From: Scybalousia_A sp964639765
GTDB lineage: Bacteria > Bacteroidota > Bacteroidia > Bacteroidales > P3
Length of the DNA stretch: 39,454 nt
Direction: 5' to 3'
Assembly: GCA_964639765.1 (NCBI GenBank)
Contig: CAZXEN010000019.1
Location: forward strand, 1-39,454
A model generated the notes under the pieces. That model was not told the origin of the DNA, made no database searches, and saw nothing but the letters and a program-made list of their open reading frames with translations. Within the stretch, counting starts at the first letter, position 1; every line of letters begins with the position of its first letter. Of this stretch, positions 1 through 6,588 are shown piece after piece. A program made the translations under genes and the position numbers.

Positions 1-2
1 CC

Positions 3-428
3 ATTGATGCTGCCATCTGCACACAGGCTATGGCACAAGCAGCAGAGGAGAAAGGCTTGGGAATATGCTATCTTGGAACGGTGAACTACATGGTTGAAGA
101 CATAGCCAAGGCTCTCAACCTGCCGGACGGGGTTATTCCTGTAACAACCCTTACAATAGGCTATCCAAAAGAAATGCCTCCTATGACAGAACGTCTTCCT
201 TTGTCTTCCATAGTACACTATGAAGAGTACAAGGACTATACAGATGCCAACATAAAGGCGATGTACAAAGACATAGAAAACAATCCGAGCAACATAGACT
301 TTGTAAAGGAAAACAACTTGGAAAACCTTGCTCAGGTATTCACTCAGATACGTTATCCAAAACAGATGAATGAAGAGTTTTCCAAAAAATACGAGGAATA
401 TCTTCAACAACATTTCTTCCATAAATAA
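3..428 (+). CDS. Nitroreductase family protein (partial, 5' end missing)
   Basis: This is the C-terminal part of an FMN-dependent nitroreductase-type oxidoreductase. The reading frame is open from base 3, before the first ATG at base 30, so the true start lies upstream of the window. The visible part contains the family pattern GICYLGTVNYMVEDIAKALN and, shortly after, a TIGYP stretch, as in NfsA/NfsB-like NAD(P)H:flavin or nitro reductases that work as cytoplasmic dimers. The stop codon TAA (426-428) shares its last base with the ATG of the next gene, so translation of the two is probably coupled. The physiological substrate cannot be told from the sequence. Family assignment is fairly sure; the exact subfamily is not. 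Confidence 0.8.
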   Translation: MDAAICTQAMAQAAEEKGLGICYLGTVNYMVEDIAKALNLPDGVIPVTTLTIGYPKEMPPMTERLPLSSIVHYEEYKDYTDANIKAMYKDIENNPSNIDFVKENNLENLAQVFTQIRYPKQMNEEFSKKYEEYLQQHFFHK

Positions 429-1405
429 TGTTTGTCTACAACGAAATAGGAAATATTCTGAAGTTCTCTATCTTTGGAGGTTCCCATCAGATATTCATTG
501 GTGGGGTGTTGAAGAATTTTCCAGAGGACGTAACATTTGACGCAAACATCTTAAACCACAACATAGACCGAAGAAGACCCAGACTCTTTGGGACACCAAG
601 AAAAGAAGAAGACAAGGTTGTTTTTTCCTGCAATATGCAAGATGGCGACACTATACCTCAAAACATCAGCTTCCATACAGAGAACAAAAGCATAGACACC
701 TCATCTTATGACAATGCAAAGCAATGGTTCAGACCATCACACGCAGACTATGTCTATTACAAGAAGTATGGGGAGAATTCTTTGCTGTACAAAGACGAAG
801 CATCTGGCAGAATAACCCTGCCTATGGTTGTTGCTGGCAGTCTGTGCCGAATGTTTTTGCAGAAAAGACAGATAAATATCCTCGCAGAAGTGGAAAAGAC
901 CATAGACAACAAAGTGCTGGACAACGGAGACAGCATAGGCGGAAAGATTCTCTGCACAATATCCAACGTCCCTGCTGGAATAGGAGAGCCTATATTCTAC
1001 AAGATACAAAGCATGCTTGCCCAGGCGATGATGAGTATTCCTTCTGCTGTCAGTTTTGAGTTAGGCGAAGGAGAGAAACGGACTATGTTTTCCGGCAGTG
1101 AGGACTTAGACGAATGGGAAGACGACAACAGTGAAGACAGTCCTTACTTCAAAACCCGTACAAACAACTCCGGAGGTATAAATGCTGGCATAAGCAACGG
1201 CAATGATATTGTTTTCCATGTAGGCTTTCACGCTGTGCATACGCTTGGGCAGCCTACCAAGATGATAAACGCCTCGGGCATGACAGAGGAGAAAGTCTTT
1301 GGCGGAAGACACGACAAGGCGCATATTTTCCGCTTACCTGTTGTGGTGGAGTCCTTGTCTGCAATAGTGCTGACGGACTTGATACTTATGAACCAAAAGA
1401 AATAA
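428..1405 (+). CDS. aroC: Divergent chorismate synthase (AroC family)
   Basis: Chorismate synthase converts 5-enolpyruvylshikimate-3-phosphate to chorismate using reduced FMN. The 325-residue product is shorter than the usual ~355-360. Family landmarks are present: N-terminal GNILKFSIFGGSH (His20), RRRP near 48-51, FRPSHADYVYYKKYG with His105 (the Bacteroidetes form of RPGHAD), DSIGG near 168-172, NNSGGINAGISNG near 247-258, and GGRHD 292-296 followed by a VVVESLSA segment. Several normally near-invariant sites have changed: GESHG reads GGSHQ, the glycine-rich GGGRSSARET segment reads EASGRITLPM, and about 40 residues that precede DSIGG in normal enzymes are missing. It overlaps the nitroreductase by one base; a flavin reductase partner would make sense for an FMNH2-dependent enzyme, but that is inference. 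It could be a working divergent enzyme or a paralogue with another role. Confidence 0.8.
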   Translation: MFVYNEIGNILKFSIFGGSHQIFIGGVLKNFPEDVTFDANILNHNIDRRRPRLFGTPRKEEDKVVFSCNMQDGDTIPQNISFHTENKSIDTSSYDNAKQWFRPSHADYVYYKKYGENSLLYKDEASGRITLPMVVAGSLCRMFLQKRQINILAEVEKTIDNKVLDNGDSIGGKILCTISNVPAGIGEPIFYKIQSMLAQAMMSIPSAVSFELGEGEKRTMFSGSEDLDEWEDDNSEDSPYFKTRTNNSGGINAGISNGNDIVFHVGFHAVHTLGQPTKMINASGMTEEKVFGGRHDKAHIFRLPVVVESLSAIVLTDLILMNQKK

Positions 1406-1414
1406 AAAAAGAAT

Positions 1415-2173
1415 ATGGATACAAAACAAAAAACATGGAGAAAAATTCTTGCCATTGCAGATCTTGTCGCAGTGGTGACAGTGGTTTTGTTTCTTGTATT
1501 TAGAAACCACGATTTCTTCACAGTAAAAGGCGAACTCAAAGGCGGAGAAAACAAATATCTGGTGCTTTTGGACATCAGCGGAGAAAACCCCAAGGCTGTG
1601 GATACCATATATCTCTCTTCCAAGGGAAAATTCTCTAAGAAAGAACCGCTGAAGGAACCGTCCATTTTTATCCTTCAGGCAGACAAAGACTTTATCATGT
1701 TGTGCCCTTCCAAAAAAGACAAGATAAAAATCAAAGGAGAATATCAGAATTTTTCTTCCACCTACACGATAAAAGGCTCCAAAGAAAGCGAAAAGCTGTA
1801 TCTTCTGGCAGAACGACAGGTAGCCATAGGCAAACTTTTGTCTGAGATACAGACACAATACGACAATGCGACAGAAGACCAGAAACCTTTGCTGATAAAA
1901 GAGTCCCGCCTGAGGTTTGTCAAGATAATGCAGGAGGAATACAAGTACATGAAACAGTTCATCACCGAAAACAATGGTTCTTTGGTAACCTTGCCTGCTC
2001 TTTATACAGAGGTTGTAGGCCAGCCTTTGTTTTCCCTGCCGGAAGATGAGCAGACCTACAGACAGATACTTGAGGGCTTGGAGAAAACTTTTCCAAACAA
2101 TCCTCATACACTTAAATTCAGAAAGTTCATGCAGACCTTTGAACAAAGCAGACAATCTATACCTCAGCAATAA
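1415..2173 (+). CDS. Membrane-anchored DUF4369-type protein
   Basis: This is a 252-residue protein with one N-terminal hydrophobic segment (about residues 10-29) that looks like an uncleaved anchor, with no lipobox. The part after the anchor, starting TVKGELKGGENKYLVLLDIS, resembles DUF4369, the beta-rich domain found at the N-terminus of many Bacteroidetes thiol-disulfide (AhpC/TSA-thioredoxin) lipoproteins. The thioredoxin domain that normally follows is absent: there is no CxxC, and the C-terminal half is helical and charged. It sits 9 bases after the chorismate synthase gene, and its stop codon overlaps the lpxH start by one base, so it is probably co-transcribed with the envelope genes downstream. 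Its function is unknown. Confidence 0.6.
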   Translation: MDTKQKTWRKILAIADLVAVVTVVLFLVFRNHDFFTVKGELKGGENKYLVLLDISGENPKAVDTIYLSSKGKFSKKEPLKEPSIFILQADKDFIMLCPSKKDKIKIKGEYQNFSSTYTIKGSKESEKLYLLAERQVAIGKLLSEIQTQYDNATEDQKPLLIKESRLRFVKIMQEEYKYMKQFITENNGSLVTLPALYTEVVGQPLFSLPEDEQTYRQILEGLEKTFPNNPHTLKFRKFMQTFEQSRQSIPQQ

Positions 2174-2925
2174 TGGAAGAAAAAAAGAACATATACTTTC
2201 TGTCTGACTTTCATCTGGGAGTTGCCGGCGGAGAGTCTTCCGAGACAAGGGAGAAAAAAGTCGTCTCCTTTCTTCAAAGCATAGAAAACGATGCAAAGCA
2301 GGTCTTTCTTCTGGGAGATATCTTCGATTTCTGGTTTGAATACAAGAGGGTTGTGCCAAAAGGTTTTGTAAGACTGTTTGGTCAGCTGGCAAAAATGACA
2401 GACAATGGCATAAAAGTTGATTTCTTCTGTGGTAACCACGACTTGTGGCAAAAAGACTACTTCACAAAAGAAATGAATATAACCCTGCATAGAGAGAAAG
2501 TGAAAGAATTTGTCTTCAACGGCAAAGTTTTTCTTCTTGGCCATGGCGACGGATTAGACAAGAAAGACCATATGTACAGATTTCTTCGCTCCATATTCAA
2601 GAACCCTGTATACAACGCCATGTTTTCTTCTGTCCCTCCAAGGTTCGGTCTTTGGATTGCCAACTTCTGGAGCAGCACAAGCAGAGGCTCCCACAACCAG
2701 CCAAGAAAACACAACTCCATGCTTGTGGAACCTATGATAATGTTTTGCCAACAGTATCTGAAGACAAGACATGTAGACTATTTTATCATGGGACACAGAC
2801 ACAAGGTAATAGAAGAGCAGATAGGAGAAAACAGCGTGTATATCAACACAGGCTCTTGGTTACATGAGTGTCCTTATGCAGTCTTTGATGGTGAAAAAAC
2901 AGAAATAAAACTATACAATATATGA
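2173..2925 (+). CDS. lpxH: UDP-2,3-diacylglucosamine pyrophosphohydrolase LpxH
   Basis: LpxH cleaves UDP-2,3-diacylglucosamine to lipid X and UMP in lipid A synthesis, acting as a peripheral inner-membrane metallophosphoesterase. The 250-residue sequence carries the calcineurin-like motifs in order: SDFHLG with Asp12 and His14, GDIFDFWFEY with Asp49, GNHD 87-90, GHGDG with His124, and MGHRH with His208 and His210. Length and the DFWFEY block fit the Bacteroidetes LpxH group rather than a generic phosphodiesterase. The start overlaps the preceding stop by one base (TAATG), and the end overlaps the next start by four bases (ATGA). lpxK lies three genes downstream in the same run, which supports a lipid A role. 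Confidence 0.88.
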   Translation: MEEKKNIYFLSDFHLGVAGGESSETREKKVVSFLQSIENDAKQVFLLGDIFDFWFEYKRVVPKGFVRLFGQLAKMTDNGIKVDFFCGNHDLWQKDYFTKEMNITLHREKVKEFVFNGKVFLLGHGDGLDKKDHMYRFLRSIFKNPVYNAMFSSVPPRFGLWIANFWSSTSRGSHNQPRKHNSMLVEPMIMFCQQYLKTRHVDYFIMGHRHKVIEEQIGENSVYINTGSWLHECPYAVFDGEKTEIKLYNI

Positions 2926-3911
2926 ACAGATTTTTGGTTATAGCCCTTGCCATTGGCATTATGATGTTCTCCTGCAGCAAAAAACAGGAGAATACAGACG
3001 GTGTGTCCACCGACTATTCAACCGTGAAGATACCCGACTTCTCTTCCGATTCAGCCTACTACTATGTGAAAACACAATGCGACTTTGGACCAAGGACACC
3101 TATGAGCAAAGCGGCAAAAGACTGCGGTGACTGGATGATAAACTTTCTGAAAAGCAAGGCAGACACCGTCTATGTACAGGAATTCACCTCCAAGCTGTGG
3201 AACGGCGAGCAGGTGAAAGGCAGAAACATCATAGCGTCGTTCAACCTTGAGGCTACCGACAGGGTTTTGCTGTGTGCCCATTGGGATTCACGCCTATGGG
3301 CAGACCACGACAAAGACTCTTCCCTGCACAGGCAAGCCATCATAGGTGCAAACGACGGTGCGAGCGGTGTAGGCATACTTTTGGAGATAGCAAGACTTCT
3401 AAGCAAAAAGACAATAAAGCAGGGTCTGGATATTGTCTTGTTTGACTTGGAGGACCAAGGCGCTCCAGAGTGGGCAGAGAGCGATGTTGAAGACCAAAGC
3501 GACTGGTGTCTTGGCTCACAGTTCTGGTCTTCCAACCTGCATGTGCCTTATTATTCCGCCAAGTATGGAATATTGCTGGATATGGTAGGCTCAGATAACA
3601 TACGCTTCACCAAAGAGTATGCTTCCATGTCTTTTGCTCCATCTATTATGAACAATGTGTGGAAGATAGCGAAAGACCTAAGCTATGGCAATATCTTCAT
3701 AGACTCACAGGAGGGAAGCGTAATGGACGATCATATCTTCATCAACCGCTATGCCAAGATACCTACCATAGATATTGTGCAGAACTCTGCCAACGGCTCT
3801 TTCTTTCCTCATTGGCACACAACCTTGGACAACATGGACTGCATCAACAAGGAATCTCTCAAGATTGTCGGCAGGGTGCTTTTAACTTCTTTCTTTGCAG
3901 CTGAGGAATAA
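2922..3911 (+). CDS. Glutaminyl cyclase, M28-fold lipoprotein
   Basis: This is an exported zinc enzyme of the M28 peptidase fold, of the glutaminyl-peptide cyclotransferase type known from Porphyromonas. That enzyme converts N-terminal Gln of exported proteins to pyroglutamate. The lipobox MMFSC gives a lipidated Cys18, so the protein should sit on a membrane facing the periplasm. The core motifs are CAHWDSRLWAD (118-128), IGANDGASGVGILLEIARLL (141-160, zinc ligand Asp145), FDLEDQG (174-180, Glu177) and FPHWHTTLDNMD (295-306, His297 or His299). These fit the bacterial type-II cyclase better than an aminopeptidase, because the tryptophan-rich HWDSRxWAD and LEDQG segments are typical of the cyclase. 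It overlaps lpxH by four bases. Several exported proteins in this window carry Gln right after the predicted signal-peptidase site, which would be suitable substrates. Confidence 0.82.
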   Translation: MNRFLVIALAIGIMMFSCSKKQENTDGVSTDYSTVKIPDFSSDSAYYYVKTQCDFGPRTPMSKAAKDCGDWMINFLKSKADTVYVQEFTSKLWNGEQVKGRNIIASFNLEATDRVLLCAHWDSRLWADHDKDSSLHRQAIIGANDGASGVGILLEIARLLSKKTIKQGLDIVLFDLEDQGAPEWAESDVEDQSDWCLGSQFWSSNLHVPYYSAKYGILLDMVGSDNIRFTKEYASMSFAPSIMNNVWKIAKDLSYGNIFIDSQEGSVMDDHIFINRYAKIPTIDIVQNSANGSFFPHWHTTLDNMDCINKESLKIVGRVLLTSFFAAEE

Positions 3912-3912
3912 T

Positions 3913-4344
3913 ATGAGAAAAAGAATAAAATATATAATACTGTCCGTCCTTGCAAGCCTGTCATTCTTTTCATGCTCAGACGATTTTGACGAATGGGGCT
4001 ATGTTAACATATATATTGACCCGGAAAGCACAGAATACTTTGACTTGAACACCGGCCGCAGAGGGTGGGTCTATCTCTATGGGGGCAACAGGGGAATACT
4101 TGTCGTAAGAAATGCAGGATACGAGAACACGAGCGAAGCTTTTTTTGCCTTTGAACGCTCTTGTGTGGCAAAAGGCTGCAAAGGCACCGTGGAAATGGAC
4201 GAAAGCAATGTACTTATCGTCTGTCCTGTCTGCAAAAGCACTTTCATGACCTACGAGGGTCTGCCTGTCAGCGGCAAAGCCAAGCGGGCATTGTTTGCCT
4301 ACAACACCTATTACGACGGAATATATCTGTATATAAGAAACTGA
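3913..4344 (+). CDS. Rieske-like lipoprotein with four cysteines
   Basis: This is a small lipoprotein of 143 residues. I chose the ATG at 3913, one base after the glutaminyl cyclase stop, because the signal peptide then begins MRKRIKYIIL and the lipobox SFFSC gives Cys21; an ATG at 3895 only adds six residues. The C-terminal half resembles the Rieske fold seen in Bacteroidetes lipoproteins: C84-x4-C89, then C104-P-V-C107, then an EGLPVSGKAKRALFAY stretch matching the usual 'G.PVSGPAKxPLxxY' end. A classical Rieske 2Fe-2S site has two Cys and two His (CxH and CxxH); here all four candidate ligands are Cys and there is no His at these sites. The site may bind Fe-S or zinc, or just be structural. 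Function unknown. Confidence 0.65.
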   Translation: MRKRIKYIILSVLASLSFFSCSDDFDEWGYVNIYIDPESTEYFDLNTGRRGWVYLYGGNRGILVVRNAGYENTSEAFFAFERSCVAKGCKGTVEMDESNVLIVCPVCKSTFMTYEGLPVSGKAKRALFAYNTYYDGIYLYIRN

Positions 4345-4346
4345 CA

Positions 4347-5300
4347 ATGTATTGGCTGATAACATATATAAGAAACTTCCTGTTTGACAAAGGTCTTATA
4401 AAAGCTGTTGCCTTTGATGATGTCTTTGTGCTGTGTGTGGGCAACATAAGAGCAGGCGGCACAGGCAAGACTCCCATGGTGGAATATCTTATAAGAAACC
4501 TTGCAGAGGAATACAGGCTTGCCGTCCTTAGTCTTGGATACAAACGCAAGACAAAAGGATTCAGGGAGGTATCTGCCAAGGACACTTATCTCAGTGTTGG
4601 CGATGAACCCAAGCAGATGAGCGAGAAGTTCCCTCATACAAGGTTCTTTGTCAACAAGGACAGAAACCAAGCCATAAGACTTATAAAACAAAAATATCCT
4701 GATACCCAGCTGATAATCTTGGACGATGCCTATCAATACAGAAGGACACTTCCTGCCAAGACTGTTCTTCTTACAGAATATTCACGTCCGTTCTACCGCG
4801 ATTTCACTATTCCCTATGGACGTTTGAGAGAAAGAAGAAAAGAGAAAAGAAGGGCAGACTATATCATTGTAACCAAATCTCCCTCCAACCTGACAGACGA
4901 AGAGAAAAGACTTGTCGTCTCACATATCAGGCCACTGCAACATCAGGAGGTTTTCTTCTCTTCCATAAGGTACAACGCCGACTTCTGCGAAGAAATCAAA
5001 GGCAAGGATGTCTCCCTTGTCGTAGGCATAGACAACCCCCAGCCACTGGCAGACCATCTGCGGACATTCTGCACCATAAGACAGATACTACGCTTTCCGG
5101 ATCATCATTCTTTCTCCGACAAGGAAAAAGAAATGATAAGCCGACTGCCCTACCCTGTCGTAACCACAGAAAAAGACTACTCACGGCTGAAAGATATAAG
5201 CACAAGACTCTGCATACAGAAAATAGAAGTGGAGATAGATAACCGTTTTCTTGAAAAGCTGAAAATGGAGATAGACAGGAAAACAAAAACGATGCAGTAG
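4347..5300 (+). CDS. lpxK: Tetraacyldisaccharide 4'-kinase LpxK
   Basis: LpxK phosphorylates the 4' position of the lipid A disaccharide precursor with ATP at the inner membrane. A longer open frame starts at 4161 inside the preceding gene, but the ATG at 4347 gives the normal N-terminus MYWLITYIRNFLFDKG, so it is chosen; the product is 317 residues. The P-loop variant GNIRAGGTGKTPMVEYL (33-49) is the LpxK signature. Further landmarks are LSLGYKRKTKGFREV, VGDEPKQMSEKF, LDDAYQYR and a late YPVVTTEKDYSRL. The gene starts two bases after the lipoprotein stop and is the last of the tight run. A hairpin built from the repeats at 5372-5408 may end the transcript. Confidence 0.9.
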   Translation: MYWLITYIRNFLFDKGLIKAVAFDDVFVLCVGNIRAGGTGKTPMVEYLIRNLAEEYRLAVLSLGYKRKTKGFREVSAKDTYLSVGDEPKQMSEKFPHTRFFVNKDRNQAIRLIKQKYPDTQLIILDDAYQYRRTLPAKTVLLTEYSRPFYRDFTIPYGRLRERRKEKRRADYIIVTKSPSNLTDEEKRLVVSHIRPLQHQEVFFSSIRYNADFCEEIKGKDVSLVVGIDNPQPLADHLRTFCTIRQILRFPDHHSFSDKEKEMISRLPYPVVTTEKDYSRLKDISTRLCIQKIEVEIDNRFLEKLKMEIDRKTKTMQ

Positions 5301-5353
5301 TTTTTTGTGATTAGAAAGCACTGATTCACAACATCTTGCTCTTTTCCAAAAAT

Positions 5354-5431
5354 AACGAAGTTTTAGCGAAAAAAAACGAAGTTTTTATACCCTTAAATCT
5401 TCGTTTTTGTACCCTGAAATCTTCGTTTTTG
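5354..5431. repeat. Four ~21-nt intergenic repeat units containing CGAAG/CTTCG
   Basis: Four similar units begin at 5354, 5375, 5396 and 5418, so they are 21, 21 and 22 bases apart. The first two carry AACGAAGTTTT and the last two carry AATCTTCGTTTTTG, giving inverted halves. Bases 5372-5381 pair perfectly with 5399-5408 (10 bp, loop of 17), with T-rich DNA after the right arm. The array lies between lpxK and the promoter of the DUF1848 gene. It could serve as lpxK terminator, as protein-binding sites two helical turns apart, or as a small dispersed repeat family. Confidence 0.6.
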
Positions 5432-5507
5432 AAAACAAAAAGCAAGTCTTTTTTTCGCAGGCAAAAAATATTGTATCCCACAGACTTCATATCTGAAAAA
5501 AATTCCC

Positions 5508-5515
5508 TACCTTTG
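5508..5515 (+). promoter_or_regulatory. Bacteroidetes -7 promoter box (TACCTTTG) for the DUF1848 gene
   Basis: TACCTTTG followed by CAC matches the Bacteroidetes sigma-70 -7 consensus TAnnTTTG. Transcription would begin about 5-8 bases later, around 5520-5523. The ATG is at 5524, so the mRNA would have almost no leader. A clear -33 TTTG is not seen; TTG occurs at 5471, too far upstream. Confidence 0.65.
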
Positions 5516-5523
5516 CACCCACG

Positions 5524-6585
5524 ATGATTTGGCAGAAGACATATATTACAAGAGACAATGGCGAGAGAGTGGAAGCTCAGGCTCCTGTTATTGTCTCGGC
5601 AAGCAGAAGCACGGATATACCTGCTTTCTACTGCGACTGGTTTTTCCACAGGTTGCAGAAAGGCTACTCAGCCTGGACCAATCCTTTCAACGGAGTCAAG
5701 AGTTTTGTCTCCTACGAAAAGACCCGCTTCATAGTCTTTTGGTCAAAAAATCCAAAAACTTTGTTGCCTCATGTCAAAGAACTGAAGCAAAGAAACATAA
5801 AATGCTACGTACAATACACTTTGAACGACTATGTTGCAGAGGAACTGGAAAAAGGCGTTCCTGCTTTGGAAGAAAGGATAGACACTTTCAAATCCTTGGT
5901 GGAAGCCTTGGGCAAGGGTGCTGTGGTGTGGAGGTTTGACCCTCTGATACTTACCGACACCATAGACCAAGCCGCTCTTCTAAGAAAGATAGAGAACATA
6001 GGCGACCAACTCTTGGGATACACCGATAAACTTGTGTTCAGTTTTGCTGATATTTCTTCTTACAAAAAGGTTAAAAGCAATCTTGCAAACAACAATATCA
6101 ACTACAGGGAATGGACAACGGAAGAGATGAATCTTTTTGCCAAGGAACTCTCTGCACTGAACAAGAAATGGAACTACACTCTTGCAACCTGCGGAGAAGA
6201 GATAGACTTAGACAGATACAATATCCAACACAATCGCTGTGTTGATGATGATTTGATGATAAAACTTGCATACGATGACAAAGAACTTATGGATTTTCTT
6301 GGCGTGGAGATAAAACAGAGAGAAAACTGTCTGTTTGGTGAAGCCGCTATTCCTCAAAACGCAGTTATCATCAACGAAAACCTGTATGCAATAAAGAACA
6401 AAAACAACAAAGACAAAGGACAGAGAAAACACTGCGGCTGTATGATCAGCAAAGATATAGGACAATACAACACCTGCCCTCATCTGTGCGAATATTGTTA
6501 TGCTAATGCAAGCAAAATTGCAGCAGTGAAGAACTATAATCAACACAAAAAAAATCCTTTGTCAGAAACTATCATAGGAGAATAA
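5524..6585 (+). CDS. DUF1848 family protein with C-terminal Fe-S type cysteines
   Basis: This is a 353-residue cytoplasmic protein of the DUF1848 family. The N-terminus has the family block VIVSASRSTDIPAFYCDWFF (22-41), then WTNPFNGVKSFVSYEKTRFIVFWSKNP, a barrel-like middle with WRFDPLILTD (136-145), and a C-terminal cysteine cluster: CGC (304-306) and C318-P-H-L-C322-E-Y-C325 followed by YAN. The Cx3Cx2C spacing is that of radical-SAM 4Fe-4S sites, though in this family it lies at the C-terminus. Members are often linked to radical SAM or spore-photoproduct-lyase-like enzymes, but the reaction is not established. The upstream promoter lies so close that the transcript is nearly leaderless. 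The LRR gene follows after three bases and is probably co-transcribed. Confidence 0.82.
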   Translation: MIWQKTYITRDNGERVEAQAPVIVSASRSTDIPAFYCDWFFHRLQKGYSAWTNPFNGVKSFVSYEKTRFIVFWSKNPKTLLPHVKELKQRNIKCYVQYTLNDYVAEELEKGVPALEERIDTFKSLVEALGKGAVVWRFDPLILTDTIDQAALLRKIENIGDQLLGYTDKLVFSFADISSYKKVKSNLANNNINYREWTTEEMNLFAKELSALNKKWNYTLATCGEEIDLDRYNIQHNRCVDDDLMIKLAYDDKELMDFLGVEIKQRENCLFGEAAIPQNAVIINENLYAIKNKNNKDKGQRKHCGCMISKDIGQYNTCPHLCEYCYANASKIAAVKNYNQHKKNPLSETIIGE

Positions 6586-6588
6586 ACA

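Noticed and set aside
1334..2392. 352-codon open frame on the minus strand
   Set aside because: It is antisense to the chorismate synthase, DUF4369 and lpxH genes, has low-complexity Phe/Leu/Arg-rich content and no family resemblance; a shadow frame.
4161..4346. N-terminal extension of LpxK starting inside the lipoprotein gene
   Set aside because: The extension is a shadow of the lipoprotein reading frame; LpxK homologues start at the MYWLITYIRN position, two bases after the lipoprotein stop.
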